DNA from: Clostridium sp. | GTDB taxonomy: Bacteria > Bacteroidota > Bacteroidia > Bacteroidales > Bacteroidaceae | Length of the DNA: 64,000 nt | Assembly (NCBI GenBank): GCA_023663705.1 | Contig: JAMPGY010000014.1 | Coordinates: 1-64,000, forward strand | Direction of reading: 5' to 3' | Shown: positions 52,744-63,215 of the stretch, one piece after another | Layout: every line of letters starts with the position of its first letter | How positions within the stretch are numbered: position 1 is the stretch's first letter | Notes under the pieces: generated by a model | What the model was told of the DNA's origin: nothing | What the model saw: the letters and a program-made list of their open reading frames with translations, nothing else | The model's database searches: none | Made by a program: the position numbers and the translations under genes

Positions 52744-55700
52744 TCATCGTGTCAGCGAGAACCGCAGGCTGAAACCGAAATCCTGGGTAATGGTGGGATA
52801 GGCATTGGCCGAGAGGAGAGGTTGATTGCGCTGGCGGTCATAATAGAGACTGAGCGTCATATAGCGGCTCATGGTGTAATCCATACTGAAAGAGGTCTTG
52901 ACAGCCTTGTTACCGCTCGTAGCCTCGGACAGGTCGGTCTGGATGTTGCGGCTGATTGCATCCTGATTGCGGAAAGACAGGTCGAAGCGCATGTTCAGAT
53001 CATGACTGAACGTGGAACGGTTGCTCTTTTTATCATTCTTCGTGTTGTTCTGACCGGCCTTCGACGATTGTTTCTGGCGCTCCTTGCGCTTGCGACCGCC
53101 AAAGAGATTGGAGAACTTGAAATCGTTGATCTTGTATCCCCATCCCACCACAAAATCGTTGCTGCTGGCTTCGTTGAGCTGCACGGAAGTCATGCTCAGC
53201 GTCAACACGCGTGTACGTTTGTATTCCGCCTTCACGGTCATGTTGTTGTTGAGCGTCACGTTCAGTCCCATGAGGGGAGAGAAAGCCTCGTTGATAGATA
53301 CGGTGCTGACATCATACATCGAGCCCGGAACAAGATTGCCGGACACGGTGTTCTCCACAAAACCCAAATCCCCCATATATTGCATCCAACTGCTGAACGT
53401 GTTGTAAGCTCCCACGGAATAAACACTCTTGTAGGCATGGGTGAGCGTGACACTCTTGAAATGGTCGCGCAACCAAGGCAGTTGTCCCAATCCTTTGTAG
53501 GACACCGACCAGTTGGGCAGCATCTTGGCCAATGTAGGAAATATGTTGAGCGGTGACTTGCGTTCGTTGCCTCCCGTGTAGGCTGCCAGAAAAGCCGGTA
53601 CCATCACATCTGCCGAATATTTGTCCACCGTACCGTTTTCAGGATTGAACGCACCCGTCAGTCCGGAACCAGCCGGATAGGGCACACCGGCATACTGTGC
53701 CTCCACCCGATTGCGGAACACGTCGAGATAGTTGCGGAAACGCTCGAAGGTCTTGCTGCTGTAACCGTTGTCTGCATTGCCCCGACTCTCGAAAGCCGAA
53801 CCTACGGAGATGGTGGTCATGTTGAAGCTACCGGTCTGTGTAGTAGGCGATCCTACATACATGTATTGTATGCTTTTACTTTTGTTCACCGTACGGCTGG
53901 CACTCAGATCTATCTTTAAGTCGGGAATAGGCTCCAACGTGGCCTTAATCTGCAGATCTTCCACCGCATTGGACGTAGCGGGACTGCTGATGCTATCGGT
54001 CTGCAACAACCATCCCCGGTCGGCCGCCTTGTCGATATAGTCGTCGTTGACGAATCCGAAAGCAAAATCAAGCCCCGGTTTCAACCCGTCCCCCGTCCGC
54101 TGTCCCAGCATATCACCCACATTGGGCAGGAACCCAGGCAGGTTCATACTGTATGTGTTGCGGTAGCTCACACTGATGTTGCGCACCATCATCAGAAAGC
54201 GAGCCGCTCCCTGTGCGTAAGGATACCATTTCTTCTCCGATGCCTTAGGAAGCGCCACTACATTCAGCCGCAGTTTGGTGGTGTCCATATTGAGGATACG
54301 GATGTGGTTGGCGTCTATCTTCTTATATTTTATCGGATAGTGCTTACCCTCAGAGGTGAGAGCAGTGACACGTATCTTTTTGCTCTTCTGGCCGTGTGTG
54401 ACGGTCAGTGTGGTGTCCGGTTTGAGTGTGATTTCCTGGGCAAAGCCCTTGAACTTGGAAGCCGGTTGTTTGGCATTGGCCACTCCACGGTCATTTGTCA
54501 GCGCGGCCAGTTCCTTTTCATCCAGTTGCGGATTTCCGTCCTTGTCCACCCGTCCCTCGGCAATAGCTTTCTCGCGGGCAGCCTTCAACTTGGCTTCCTG
54601 CTCCTGTTTGGCCTTATCCTTTTTGGTTTTCTCGGCTTTTTTCTTGTCAGCCTGCTTCTTGCGTCCGCTGGCCGAGAAACGACGATTGGCCTCTTTCAGG
54701 AAGGGAGAGTGGTTGTAGAGTGTCTCCATGTTCAAGCGTCCCGTCAGATTCACCGTGCGCTGCGTGTTGATGGTATTGCCCATTGTGGTGCCGTCCTCCA
54801 TCGTGGTGCCGCGCAACCAAGAGTAGTTTCCCGTGTAGGTTCCGTTGGCCGTAACCCAGTCGAAACACGGAATCTTGTCGATAGGAAGTTTGTAGGAGGC
54901 GTTGAATGTCTGCTGATAGTCCAGCGGGGTACCCCACCCCTTGATGCTCTGCCAGACGGAGTCCTTCCAGGCATGATAACTGTCGGGATACAGATCTTTA
55001 TTGATGGGAGTATAAGGTTCCACAATCTCGGCATGGGTAGCCGATGTGAACGTCAGGTGGAGTGCTTTGGTAAGATCCCAGCGCAACGTGAAATCACGGT
55101 TCCACAGAAACTCCTGCGAGAAGGACAACGGCAGCGAGTTGGGATTGTCCAGATTGTCCATGTCGCGTTCCTGCAACTCGTAATAAGTACGAGAAATATC
55201 GGTGTTGAATGCAAGGTTCTGAGGCAGGTAGTTAAGATTAAGATCCTTGATGATCGTAAACCATTTACTCTTGCTCTTAATTTTCTTTTTGAAGGGTTCG
55301 TAGGGCTTGTAGGAGGGGGCGTAATTGTAGTTCATGCCGCCGCGCCACACGTCTTCCGATTCCCATGCCGTGGTCTCCCCCGATTTGTAGGAGTGGCTGT
55401 GGGAGTAGTTGAACGAGAAGTTGGCCGGATCATAGGGCATCGGATGCTTAGGTGTGGCGATGTTCACCTTCACGTTGCTCAGACTGAAGTTTTTGTTGAT
55501 GCTCCGTGTGGTGGTAAGGCTCTCCAACGAATCACGTTCATGCTCAGTGACACAAGCGTCCAACGCATCCTTCAGCAACATGTCGGTGTCCAGCGGATTG
55601 TACTTAGGCTTGATCACTTCCTTGCTATAGGAGTAGTAGAGAGGCATGGACAATTTGGCTTTCTCAGGCAGCAGTTTGCCCAACTCCAGATTGGTGGTGA

Positions 55701-58700
55701 TGTTGTAGTCGTAGGTATCCTCGTTGTTGCGGTCCATCACACTCTGTTCGATACCGCCAAAACCAGCCGTCTCGATATGACCTTGCAGATTGACACTACC
55801 CAGATCGGACAACTGCACGTTGAGCGTTCCCTGTGCCGCCCATCCACCATCGTTGGTGTATTCCTGCAGTCGCAGTTCGTTCACCCACACCTCGGCCGAC
55901 TTGACGGCGCGGGAATTGTTGCGCACACCGATCATGATCGTCTTCACTTCGCCCAACGTGGGATTGCCCATCACACTGATCTTATTGTTGGGACGTCGGG
56001 AATCGTATTCGGAAAAGAGTGTGTTGAAATTCACCTTACCCAGACTCTTGGCCTGATTACGGTGTTTCTTCAGGTCGGTGAGTACAGACAGGTCGATGTC
56101 GAGCATGTTTTCCTCGGGCCATACGGCGCGACAACCGGCTGCCGAATAAGTGTCATAGAATCCCTCCGGTGTCAGTTTCAAGGGAATCTCGTATTCGTAA
56201 AAGTTGTTCTTGTAGTCGGATCCCAAGCGGATAAACACGCTCATCTCGTTATCTTCCAGTTCGGTGACATTCTCCGACAAGGCATTGGCGTGAATGAACA
56301 TCTGCAAATGTTTGTACTGTCGCATATCCATGTTGCAGTTCTTGTAGACGGCACGTGCATCTCCCGTTGCCAGATTCTTGGCCACCATGCACAGTGCCTG
56401 TTCATTGGCTTCGCTCAACTGGGTCTGCGAAGGATCTACCACGCGGCTGATGCCCGGGGGCAGCACATAGTTGACCGGAGTCTTGTCATTGTTTTCCTCA
56501 ATGTTGACAGCCGACACTTCCAATGTTCCGCTCGAAGGCGAGTCGCCCACATAGAGAGCTTGCTTATAAGGACGCCACTCGCCCTTCACGAGGTCGAGCG
56601 TGGCAAAGCGGAGAACCACCGGTTGTTCAAAACCAGTGAGGAACATGCGCATGAAACGTACACTGGTAAAGTCGCTGATGCTGCCCACTTTCTTCTGGTA
56701 GCTTTCCAAAGGGATGCGGAACTGATACCAGTTAACCTCTTCGGTGGCTCCGTTGCGCAACTGCACGCTGGCCGTACGTTTGTCCACAATGTAGTTTTCG
56801 CCCACTTTCAGATCTTCGGGACGGATGCTCACCCGATACTGGAAATATTTCTCGTATTCGTTGAGCGTAAAGTCCTGGTTGATATCTTCCACATCGGGCG
56901 TGGTCTTGTAGGAGGTGTCGTAGGCCTCGGGCGAATTGTCGGACGAACGCGAGTTGCCCTCGGGCATATTGATGCGCTTGTAACGATCCAGGATGCTCAG
57001 TTGGGCCGCATCGTAGTCCGAACCGCGGTAGTAGTGATAATCATCGCCGGCCGGATCAGCCCAAATGGAATCGAACACGGCAGGATTCACCTTACCTTGT
57101 ATCTCAGTCAAGTATTTCTGATAGGCTCCGTAAGTACGTTCATCCGTGCTGCTGAGTCCGTTCAATCCCACATCCTGACGGTCGCGCGCACCGCTCTGGT
57201 TGTTGAAGGCATAGGTGACGCTGGTGGTATTGGGCACACGTCCCCAGGCCGTCTCGGTGTAGTAAGCCGGATTTCCGTCGATGGGCAGACCGCTTTCGTA
57301 GAATTTCTTGCCGTCGCGCAGGATATCCTCGCTCACTTCTCCCAGATTAATGTAAAAGTCGCCACCGTAGTTACCGGTCTTATCGCGGGTGTAGATGAAA
57401 GGGTCGAGCATCCAGAACTCAATGTATTCGATATTGGCCGTCTCGAAGTCGTTGGTATCCAGACGGCGCATCATACCTCCCCAGTTGGAGGCCGGCTGCA
57501 TCAGACGCCCGTCCACCGTGACATTCGTGTTGAGGTTGTAGGCACCACGTTCGGTGGGATAATAGGCCAGATTGAGTACCGACAGGGCCGCCGTGGCATT
57601 GTAGCTGTTCTGCGCTTTGTTGGGATAAAGTTCCACCTCATACACCTCACGCACGTAATGATTGGAAAGCTGGTTGAGGTCACTTTTGATATGGGAAGGG
57701 GTCAGGGTGGAACTGCGGCGGGTGAATATCGGATCCACATAATACCAACTGAGCAAAGCACGGTGGTAACCTCCGCTGACGTCGTTGATACGCTTGCTGT
57801 CTTCAAAATCGGACGGCACACTGGACATCATCCAGCTCACCGGTTGCATCACACTGATGCCGTTCTTGGTGTTCTCGAAGTCGTCCAGATAAGACGCGCC
57901 ACCCTGCACTTTCTTGTTTTGTCCGGCCAGCAATTGGGCAAACTCTCCGGTGAAACTGATGTGAGAGGGCGCCGTGCAGTTGACGAAAGGTATCTTGTCC
58001 AGCATTTTGGTGAGCCACTGGCTCTCGCGCTTCCACGACATGTTGAGTCCCCACAAGGTGTTGCGCAGCGGTTCCTCACCCATGTTCACCTTACTGGTGA
58101 GCGGTTGCTCGTTGAGAAACATGAAGGTACCGCCCAAAGTAAAGTCTTTGGAAAAGTCGTATTGCAGATTCAGCCCCACCATGGTCTTACGCTGCATACC
58201 ATAGTTTTCATTACTCTCCAGACTGACATTTACCTTGGTTCCGGCATCCAGTATACTTTGGTTGATGATGGTGACACGTCCCATGGAATAGTCCACGGTG
58301 TAGTCGGTGTTTTCCACCAGCGTAACACCTCCGGCCGTCACCACCACAGATCCCTGCGGGATATTCATGGCTCCCAAGTCTATTTCCGAACCGTTGTTGC
58401 CCTTGTATTCTCCACTGAGCACAAACTTGTCTTTCTCGGCGATCTGACGGGCCACGGTCTTGGTAGAGTCGTAGAGTTCATCGAAACAGTATTGATCGGC
58501 CAATGCGTCGTTGCCGATGGCTTTGCGCAAATGGTTGCCGAATGGTTCCACCACGGGAAAGATGATGCGTCCCTTGCTGATGGTATACCCCTCGATATAA
58601 TCAAACTGTCCGTTGGGATTGGGACGGTTTTTCGCATCCAGGCGATCCAGATTCATCACGCGAAGCAAGGGTTTATCCTTCAGGTTGGCTATGGGCAGAT

Positions 58701-60405
58701 AAGTGAGCGCCACACCGGTTGAATCGCTTTGGTAGGAGATAACCAGTTTGAACTTGTCGCTCTGTGTACTGCTGGCTCCCAGGCTATAGACGTTCTTCAT
58801 CATCAAGTCCCAAGTGCCAGACTGCGGGGAGTTTGACGTGCTCTTCAAAGTTTTCAGAAAGAGGGCCTGCTGATTGTCGGTGATGTCTGATGAGAATTCT
58901 CCCACCTGATAGGTCACGCCGTTATACGTGTATTCATAAGCCGCTGCCAACACCTCGTCGGTCTGCAACGTGAAGTTGAGCGACACGTAACCCAAGGCGT
59001 TGTTTACATTGTATTCGCTGGACGACAACTTACGGGCACTTTGCAGTTTCTCGTAGTCCGTGCCTCCTTCGAAATTAGGTATCTGATCCAGCACAGAGGT
59101 GGTCTGACTGATGTCACGTGCCGAGGCATAGTTGGTTTGCAGGGTGGTGTAGAGCGAGTTGGAGCGGTTGCTGGGTACTCTCACTCCGGTGGACGTCCAC
59201 AATCCGGGACGACTGATGTGCTCATTTTCTCCCAAATCGGTAAAACCCACTATGTTACGGTTGTTCTCGTTGCTTGCATTCTTGTTGGTCACCCACAGTT
59301 CAATGCGCTTGATGGTGATGCCGGAAGCCACGGTGGGCAGGTTGCGCAGGTTGTTGTCATAGGATTCGCGGAAGTAATAGGCCAGAAAAAAGTGACGGTT
59401 TTCCTCATAGTTAGTGGCCGAAAACTCGTAATTATTGAGCTGGGTCCCCCCCTTGGAAGACACACTTTTGGAGGAAGATTTCTTTTGCGACACAACGGTT
59501 TGCAGACTCAGTTTGCCGAACTGCAGATCGGTGCGGAAACCAAACAGAGAAGATGCTCCCTTGATGAGCGAGGAATTGGTGGGCAGGGACACATTACCGG
59601 CCTCCACCAATTTGACAATTTCATCTTCCTTACCCTCGTACTTTAGCTTCAGTTGCTGGGTGTCGAAGTCGAAAGTTGCATCAGTGTTGTAGTTGAGGTT
59701 CATATTCACCTTATCACCCACCTGACCGGTCATGTTGAGGTTGATCTTCTCGTCGAAATCGAAGCCGAAAGTCTTGCGCTTGCTCTCGGCCAAACTCGGG
59801 TTGTCTATCTTCTTGGTGTTTCCGCCTATTTTCAGTTCTGCCGTTCCTTGGGTCTTGATACGCACGCCGCCGGGGCCGAATATCTTTTCGGCCGGTCCCA
59901 GGTCGAATTTCATATCGGTGAAGTCGAATTTGTTTTTTCCGGAGTTGGCGAAAGCCTCCTCGTTCTTCTGGCGATAATAATTCTGCAGGGATTTGCGGAG
60001 CGTCCATTGCTGATACTCATCGGGCGTCATCAGGATGGGGGTGTTCAGATAGCTGTCACCGAACTTCGTCCCCACGGTGTAAGTATTGGTCTTTTCGTCA
60101 TACACGGCCTCCGTCTGCAGGTTATCGGGATCTTTTAGATCCGCCGCATGCGGTTCCAGATCTTTTTCGGTCTGAGGAGCAGTCCGCTTCACCGTATAGC
60201 GGGGCTTACGTACGGTGTCCGGCGGCAAAACCGTCGTTGCAACAGCATCACACACAACCGGTCGGTAGGGAGAAAATGCCTCGGTGCTCGCCATCGTCTC
60301 TGACGACATCCCCACACGACTGTCTCCACCGCTCAATGCGGCCCATGTGTTCACACTGAGCAGTGCGAACAGGATGAAGATGATTTTCTGTATGGGATGT
60401 TTCAT
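52744..60405 (-). CDS. sprA: SprA, outer membrane translocon of the type IX secretion system
   Basis: Giant 2553-residue outer-membrane protein that forms the T9SS channel through which C-terminally tagged proteins leave the cell (in gliding species, also needed for motility). It begins with a signal peptide (IIFILFALLSVNTWA). The N-terminal SprA domains include KFDFTDMKFDLGPAEKIFGPG and a plug-like segment GVRIKTQGTAELKIGGNTK. The remainder is a very large beta-rich barrel with many YxxN, WxxxxE and FxFxxS strands, ending LRFSLTR. At about residues 1908-1975 there is a highly charged Lys/Glu/Ala segment (KKKAEKTKKDKAKQEQEA), unlike the surrounding barrel sequence. It sits 27 bases downstream of ruvA in the same direction, as in other Bacteroidetes. 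Confidence 0.95.
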   Translation of the reverse strand: MKHPIQKIIFILFALLSVNTWAALSGGDSRVGMSSETMASTEAFSPYRPVVCDAVATTVLPPDTVRKPRYTVKRTAPQTEKDLEPHAADLKDPDNLQTEAVYDEKTNTYTVGTKFGDSYLNTPILMTPDEYQQWTLRKSLQNYYRQKNEEAFANSGKNKFDFTDMKFDLGPAEKIFGPGGVRIKTQGTAELKIGGNTKKIDNPSLAESKRKTFGFDFDEKINLNMTGQVGDKVNMNLNYNTDATFDFDTQQLKLKYEGKEDEIVKLVEAGNVSLPTNSSLIKGASSLFGFRTDLQFGKLSLQTVVSQKKSSSKSVSSKGGTQLNNYEFSATNYEENRHFFLAYYFRESYDNNLRNLPTVASGITIKRIELWVTNKNASNENNRNIVGFTDLGENEHISRPGLWTSTGVRVPSNRSNSLYTTLQTNYASARDISQTTSVLDQIPNFEGGTDYEKLQSARKLSSSEYNVNNALGYVSLNFTLQTDEVLAAAYEYTYNGVTYQVGEFSSDITDNQQALFLKTLKSTSNSPQSGTWDLMMKNVYSLGASSTQSDKFKLVISYQSDSTGVALTYLPIANLKDKPLLRVMNLDRLDAKNRPNPNGQFDYIEGYTISKGRIIFPVVEPFGNHLRKAIGNDALADQYCFDELYDSTKTVARQIAEKDKFVLSGEYKGNNGSEIDLGAMNIPQGSVVVTAGGVTLVENTDYTVDYSMGRVTIINQSILDAGTKVNVSLESNENYGMQRKTMVGLNLQYDFSKDFTLGGTFMFLNEQPLTSKVNMGEEPLRNTLWGLNMSWKRESQWLTKMLDKIPFVNCTAPSHISFTGEFAQLLAGQNKKVQGGASYLDDFENTKNGISVMQPVSWMMSSVPSDFEDSKRINDVSGGYHRALLSWYYVDPIFTRRSSTLTPSHIKSDLNQLSNHYVREVYEVELYPNKAQNSYNATAALSVLNLAYYPTERGAYNLNTNVTVDGRLMQPASNWGGMMRRLDTNDFETANIEYIEFWMLDPFIYTRDKTGNYGGDFYINLGEVSEDILRDGKKFYESGLPIDGNPAYYTETAWGRVPNTTSVTYAFNNQSGARDRQDVGLNGLSSTDERTYGAYQKYLTEIQGKVNPAVFDSIWADPAGDDYHYYRGSDYDAAQLSILDRYKRINMPEGNSRSSDNSPEAYDTSYKTTPDVEDINQDFTLNEYEKYFQYRVSIRPEDLKVGENYIVDKRTASVQLRNGATEEVNWYQFRIPLESYQKKVGSISDFTSVRFMRMFLTGFEQPVVLRFATLDLVKGEWRPYKQALYVGDSPSSGTLEVSAVNIEENNDKTPVNYVLPPGISRVVDPSQTQLSEANEQALCMVAKNLATGDARAVYKNCNMDMRQYKHLQMFIHANALSENVTELEDNEMSVFIRLGSDYKNNFYEYEIPLKLTPEGFYDTYSAAGCRAVWPEENMLDIDLSVLTDLKKHRNQAKSLGKVNFNTLFSEYDSRRPNNKISVMGNPTLGEVKTIMIGVRNNSRAVKSAEVWVNELRLQEYTNDGGWAAQGTLNVQLSDLGSVNLQGHIETAGFGGIEQSVMDRNNEDTYDYNITTNLELGKLLPEKAKLSMPLYYSYSKEVIKPKYNPLDTDMLLKDALDACVTEHERDSLESLTTTRSINKNFSLSNVKVNIATPKHPMPYDPANFSFNYSHSHSYKSGETTAWESEDVWRGGMNYNYAPSYKPYEPFKKKIKSKSKWFTIIKDLNLNYLPQNLAFNTDISRTYYELQERDMDNLDNPNSLPLSFSQEFLWNRDFTLRWDLTKALHLTFTSATHAEIVEPYTPINKDLYPDSYHAWKDSVWQSIKGWGTPLDYQQTFNASYKLPIDKIPCFDWVTANGTYTGNYSWLRGTTMEDGTTMGNTINTQRTVNLTGRLNMETLYNHSPFLKEANRRFSASGRKKQADKKKAEKTKKDKAKQEQEAKLKAAREKAIAEGRVDKDGNPQLDEKELAALTNDRGVANAKQPASKFKGFAQEITLKPDTTLTVTHGQKSKKIRVTALTSEGKHYPIKYKKIDANHIRILNMDTTKLRLNVVALPKASEKKWYPYAQGAARFLMMVRNISVSYRNTYSMNLPGFLPNVGDMLGQRTGDGLKPGLDFAFGFVNDDYIDKAADRGWLLQTDSISSPATSNAVEDLQIKATLEPIPDLKIDLSASRTVNKSKSIQYMYVGSPTTQTGSFNMTTISVGSAFESRGNADNGYSSKTFERFRNYLDVFRNRVEAQYAGVPYPAGSGLTGAFNPENGTVDKYSADVMVPAFLAAYTGGNERKSPLNIFPTLAKMLPNWSVSYKGLGQLPWLRDHFKSVTLTHAYKSVYSVGAYNTFSSWMQYMGDLGFVENTVSGNLVPGSMYDVSTVSINEAFSPLMGLNVTLNNNMTVKAEYKRTRVLTLSMTSVQLNEASSNDFVVGWGYKINDFKFSNLFGGRKRKERQKQSSKAGQNNTKNDKKSNRSTFSHDLNMRFDLSFRNQDAISRNIQTDLSEATSGNKAVKTSFSMDYTMSRYMTLSLYYDRQRNQPLLSANAYPTITQDFGFSLRFSLTR

Positions 60406-60432
60406 GCCTCTGCAGTGGGAATGAAGTAGGGG

Positions 60433-61029
60433 TTACAACCGTTTTAAAGCCAACTTGATGATTCGTTCCACGGGAGCCTCGGGTTCTTCCTTGAGCAAAG
60501 CCACCACAACCTTATGCGAAGGAGCCGGCGGGAAGCCCAGCATGGTGAGTGCGGCCACCGCTTCATCCAGCACTTCCTGATTGGCCGGCACTGCAGTCTT
60601 GACGGTAGTCGGTTCGTCGCCATCCGCCAGCACCCCGATTTTATCTTTCAATTCCACTATGATACGCTGTGCAGTCTTCAGTCCGATGCCTTTCACCGTT
60701 TTCAAGGTCTGTTCCTTGCCTGTGCCTATCACATCGCACAATTCATAAGGAGTCAGTGCCGAAAGAATCATGCGAGCCGTGTTTCCCCCCACACCGGACA
60801 CACTGATCAGCAACAGAAACAATTCGCGCTCACGCTTCGTGGCAAAGCCCCAGAGCACGTGTGCATCCTCCCGTATACTCTCATACACAAAAAGTTTCAC
60901 TTCCTTCTGTCCTTGCAAAGCCGAATAGGTATTCAGGGATATATTCAGTCCGTAGCCCACACCCGCACACTCCACAACGGCCAAAGCCGGAGTCAGTTCC
61001 GCAAGCACACCTTTCACATATTCTATCAT
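60433..61029 (-). CDS. ruvA: Holliday junction branch migration protein RuvA
   Basis: Binds Holliday junctions and loads the RuvB helicase. The 198-residue protein starts at [14 protein letters not shown] (61029); upstream codons in the same frame lack a conserved match. It has the N-terminal OB domain ([15 protein letters not shown]), two helix-hairpin-helix motifs ([14 protein letters not shown] and [16 protein letters not shown]) and a C-terminal three-helix domain ([19 protein letters not shown]) that contacts RuvB. The ruvB gene is elsewhere. It is second in the row cca-ruvA-sprA. Confidence 0.96.
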   Translation of the reverse strand: MIEYVKGVLAELTPALAVVECAGVGYGLNISLNTYSALQGQKEVKLFVYESIREDAHVLWGFATKRERELFLLLISVSGVGGNTARMILSALTPYELCDVIGTGKEQTLKTVKGIGLKTAQRIIVELKDKIGVLADGDEPTTVKTAVPANQEVLDEAVAALTMLGFPPAPSHKVVVALLKEEPEAPVERIIKLALKRL

Positions 61030-61113
61030 AGTTGTTTTTTCCGCAGTTCGATACGTAAAGAAAAACGCCTCCTTGTCCTTTTTTATTGCCTTGAGGCACG
61101 ACAAAATACGACC

Positions 61114-62550
61114 TTACTTCACTGGCGTGAGTCCCATCTTTCTGCCCCGCTCCAAAATGAACCGATAAGCCGGTTCGTACTCGTTCGGTATGGCTCCGTC
61201 CAGAATGGCATCTTTCAGCGCCGATTTCAGACTGCCCACCTCACGGCAGGGGGTAAGTCCGAAGAGTTCCATAATCTCTTCGCCACGCACAGGCGGCTGA
61301 AAATTGCGCACATGATCACGCTGCTCCAGATCCACCAATTTCCGGCGCACCAGTTTGAAGTTGTCCAGAAAACGTTGCTTGCGCTGGGCATTCTTGGAGG
61401 TGATGTCCGCCTCACACAATGTCATCAGGTCATCGATGTCGTCACCGGCCTCAAACAGCAGGCGCCGCACGGCGGAATCCGTCACCTCCTCGTCGGCTAT
61501 CACGATAGGGCGCATGTGTAGGCCCACCAATTTCTGCACATACTTCATCTTTTCGTTCATGGGCAACTTCATCCGCCGGAAGATCTCCGGCACCATTTTC
61601 TCACCCAGATAGTTGTGGTTGTGGAACGTCCACCCCACCTTGGGCTCAAATCGCTTGCTGCGAGGCTTGCCGATGTCGTGCAGAAGAGCCGCCCAGCGCA
61701 GCCACAGGTTGTCGCTCACCCGACAGATGTTATCGAGCACTTCCAACGTGTGGTAGAAATTATCCTTATGGGCACGGCCTCCCACCGTCTCCACACCTTC
61801 CATCGCCGCCAGTTCGGGGAAGATGAGCGGGAGCAGCCCGCAACGGGACAACTCCACAAAGCCCTTGGAGGGTGTAGGTGTCATCATGATCTTGTTCAGT
61901 TCGTCGGCTATCCGCTCCTTCGAGATGATGTGTATCCGCTCCTTGTTGCGTTCCAGCGCCGCAAAGGTTTCGTCTTCGATAAAGAAATTCAGCTGTGTGG
62001 CGAAACGGATGCAACGCATCATGCGCAGGGGGTCGTCGCTGAACGTGATGTCCGGATCGAGCGGTGTGCGGATGATACGGTCTTCCATGTCCCACACGCC
62101 GTCAAACGGATCCACCAGTTCACCGAAACGGTCTTTGTTCAGACAGACGGCAAGCGCATTGATCGTGAAATCCCTACGGTTCTGATCGTCTTCCAGCGTT
62201 CCGTCCTCCACCACAGGCTTGCGCGAGTCGTGGCTGTAGCTTTCACGTCTGGCACCCACAATCTCCACTTCCGTATGCTGATAGCGGAGTTGTGCTGTCC
62301 CGAAGTTGCGATACACGCTCAGATGTGCCTTGCCCCGCCCCAAGCGCTTGCCCAAGGCTTCGGCCAAAGCAATGCCACTGCCCACCACGACCACGTCGAT
62401 GTCTTTGGACGGTCGTTCGAGAAACAGGTCGCGCACGTAACCGCCCACAACGTAGCATTCCATCCCCAGTTCATCGGCCGTCTCTCCTATCTGATGAAAG
62501 ACCGGCTTATCCAGCAGTGCCTCAAAATCCGCACGTGAAAGTTGTTTCAT
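61114..62550 (-). CDS. CCA tRNA nucleotidyltransferase with HD domain
   Basis: Adds or repairs the 3' CCA end of tRNAs; relevant because the nearby tRNA-Arg does not encode CCA. The 478-residue protein begins at MKQLSRADFEALLDKP (62550). The polymerase-beta-type head has VVGGYVRDLFLERPSKDIDVVV (Gly-Gly loop and catalytic Asp-x-Asp), QNRRDFTINALAVCL and DPDITFSDDPLRMMRCIRFA. The C-terminal HD domain carries HTLEVLDNI and LRWAALLHDIGKP. The upstream ATG at 62580 overlaps the -7 box (62578-62585) and is therefore rejected. Confidence 0.92.
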   Translation of the reverse strand: MKQLSRADFEALLDKPVFHQIGETADELGMECYVVGGYVRDLFLERPSKDIDVVVVGSGIALAEALGKRLGRGKAHLSVYRNFGTAQLRYQHTEVEIVGARRESYSHDSRKPVVEDGTLEDDQNRRDFTINALAVCLNKDRFGELVDPFDGVWDMEDRIIRTPLDPDITFSDDPLRMMRCIRFATQLNFFIEDETFAALERNKERIHIISKERIADELNKIMMTPTPSKGFVELSRCGLLPLIFPELAAMEGVETVGGRAHKDNFYHTLEVLDNICRVSDNLWLRWAALLHDIGKPRSKRFEPKVGWTFHNHNYLGEKMVPEIFRRMKLPMNEKMKYVQKLVGLHMRPIVIADEEVTDSAVRRLLFEAGDDIDDLMTLCEADITSKNAQRKQRFLDNFKLVRRKLVDLEQRDHVRNFQPPVRGEEIMELFGLTPCREVGSLKSALKDAILDGAIPNEYEPAYRFILERGRKMGLTPVK

Positions 62551-62577
62551 AAAACAAGACTTTAACAGTAATTGATG

Positions 62578-62585
62578 CAAAATTA
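62578..62585 (-). promoter_or_regulatory. -7 box of the cca-ruvA-sprA row
   Basis: CAAAATTA reads TAATTTTG on the minus strand, 28 bases ahead of the cca start. It is divergent from the lipoprotein promoter at 62631. Confidence 0.5.
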
Positions 62586-62630
62586 CTATTTTTTAGCCGC
62601 GCAACGTGTCTGTGAAAGCATAAAAAAACG

Positions 62631-62638
62631 TATTTTTG
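62631..62638 (+). promoter_or_regulatory. -7 box of the small lipoprotein gene
   Basis: TATTTTTG followed by CTCATAG; it overlaps an in-frame ATG at 62636, so translation must start at 62660 or 62666. Confidence 0.5.
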
Positions 62639-62659
62639 CTCATAGTAAATCATATACGA

Positions 62660-63124
62660 ATGCAGATGAAAAACATAGTTACCCTCCTCATCCTTGCCTT
62701 GTGCGCCTCGTCCTGTCGGCAGGACAAGGATTCGGCAGATAAGGCAGCAAGCCCTCTCTTGCAAGCCGCACGTACGGAATTGGCACAAAAAAACTATCAG
62801 GCCGCACGCGACAGCATACTGCAGTTGCGCAAGAATCACCCCACTGCATTCCAAACCCGTCGGGCTGCCATTCTGCTGATGGACAGCATCGAACTGGCCG
62901 AATCCCGCGACTCGCTCACCCTGCTGGATGCCTTGGTGCAGACGGAACGCGAAAAACTGGACACCATCAAGAATCAGGAAGGCGCACTCAAGAAGGATGA
63001 GTACTACGAACAGAAAAACAAGGTCTACCACATGGAGCAACATTTGGATGAACTTGCCGCCAAAGTGAAGTTCTACATCCGCAAGATCGACATAGACAAA
63101 AACAAGACCGCTCCGGAAAAGTAG
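62660..63124 (+). CDS. Small putative lipoprotein, helical
   Basis: A 154-residue protein with a lipoprotein signal (LALCASSC). The mature part is almost wholly helical and highly charged: a TPR-like pair (LLQAARTELAQKNYQAARDSILQLRKN) followed by long Lys/Glu/Gln-rich helices that look like a coiled coil (NQEGALKKDEYYEQKNKVYHMEQ). Start is uncertain between ATG 62660 and 62666. Own promoter and terminator. Function unknown; it may be an envelope assembly or tethering protein. Confidence 0.8.
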   Translation: MQMKNIVTLLILALCASSCRQDKDSADKAASPLLQAARTELAQKNYQAARDSILQLRKNHPTAFQTRRAAILLMDSIELAESRDSLTLLDALVQTEREKLDTIKNQEGALKKDEYYEQKNKVYHMEQHLDELAAKVKFYIRKIDIDKNKTAPEK

Positions 63125-63137
63125 GACATAACGAAGT

Positions 63138-63188
63138 AAAAAGTCAGGCCCGTATGCTTCAGCAAGAGACATACGGGCCTGACTTTTT
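63138..63188 (+). terminator. Terminator after the small lipoprotein gene
   Basis: A near-perfect 19-bp inverted repeat, AAAAAGTCAGGCCCGTATG / CATACGGGCCTGACTTTTT, with a 13-base loop. It is symmetrical and may also serve the convergent DUF4250 gene. Confidence 0.8.
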
Positions 63189-63215
63189 GTCTGCGGTGCG
63201 AAGACCGGACCAAAG

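Noticed and set aside
54304-58722. Open frame of 1472 codons on the + strand opposite sprA
   Set aside because: It is a shadow of sprA codon usage: sprA has a signal peptide and family-wide conservation, whereas this frame has low-complexity composition, no promoter and no recognisable domain.
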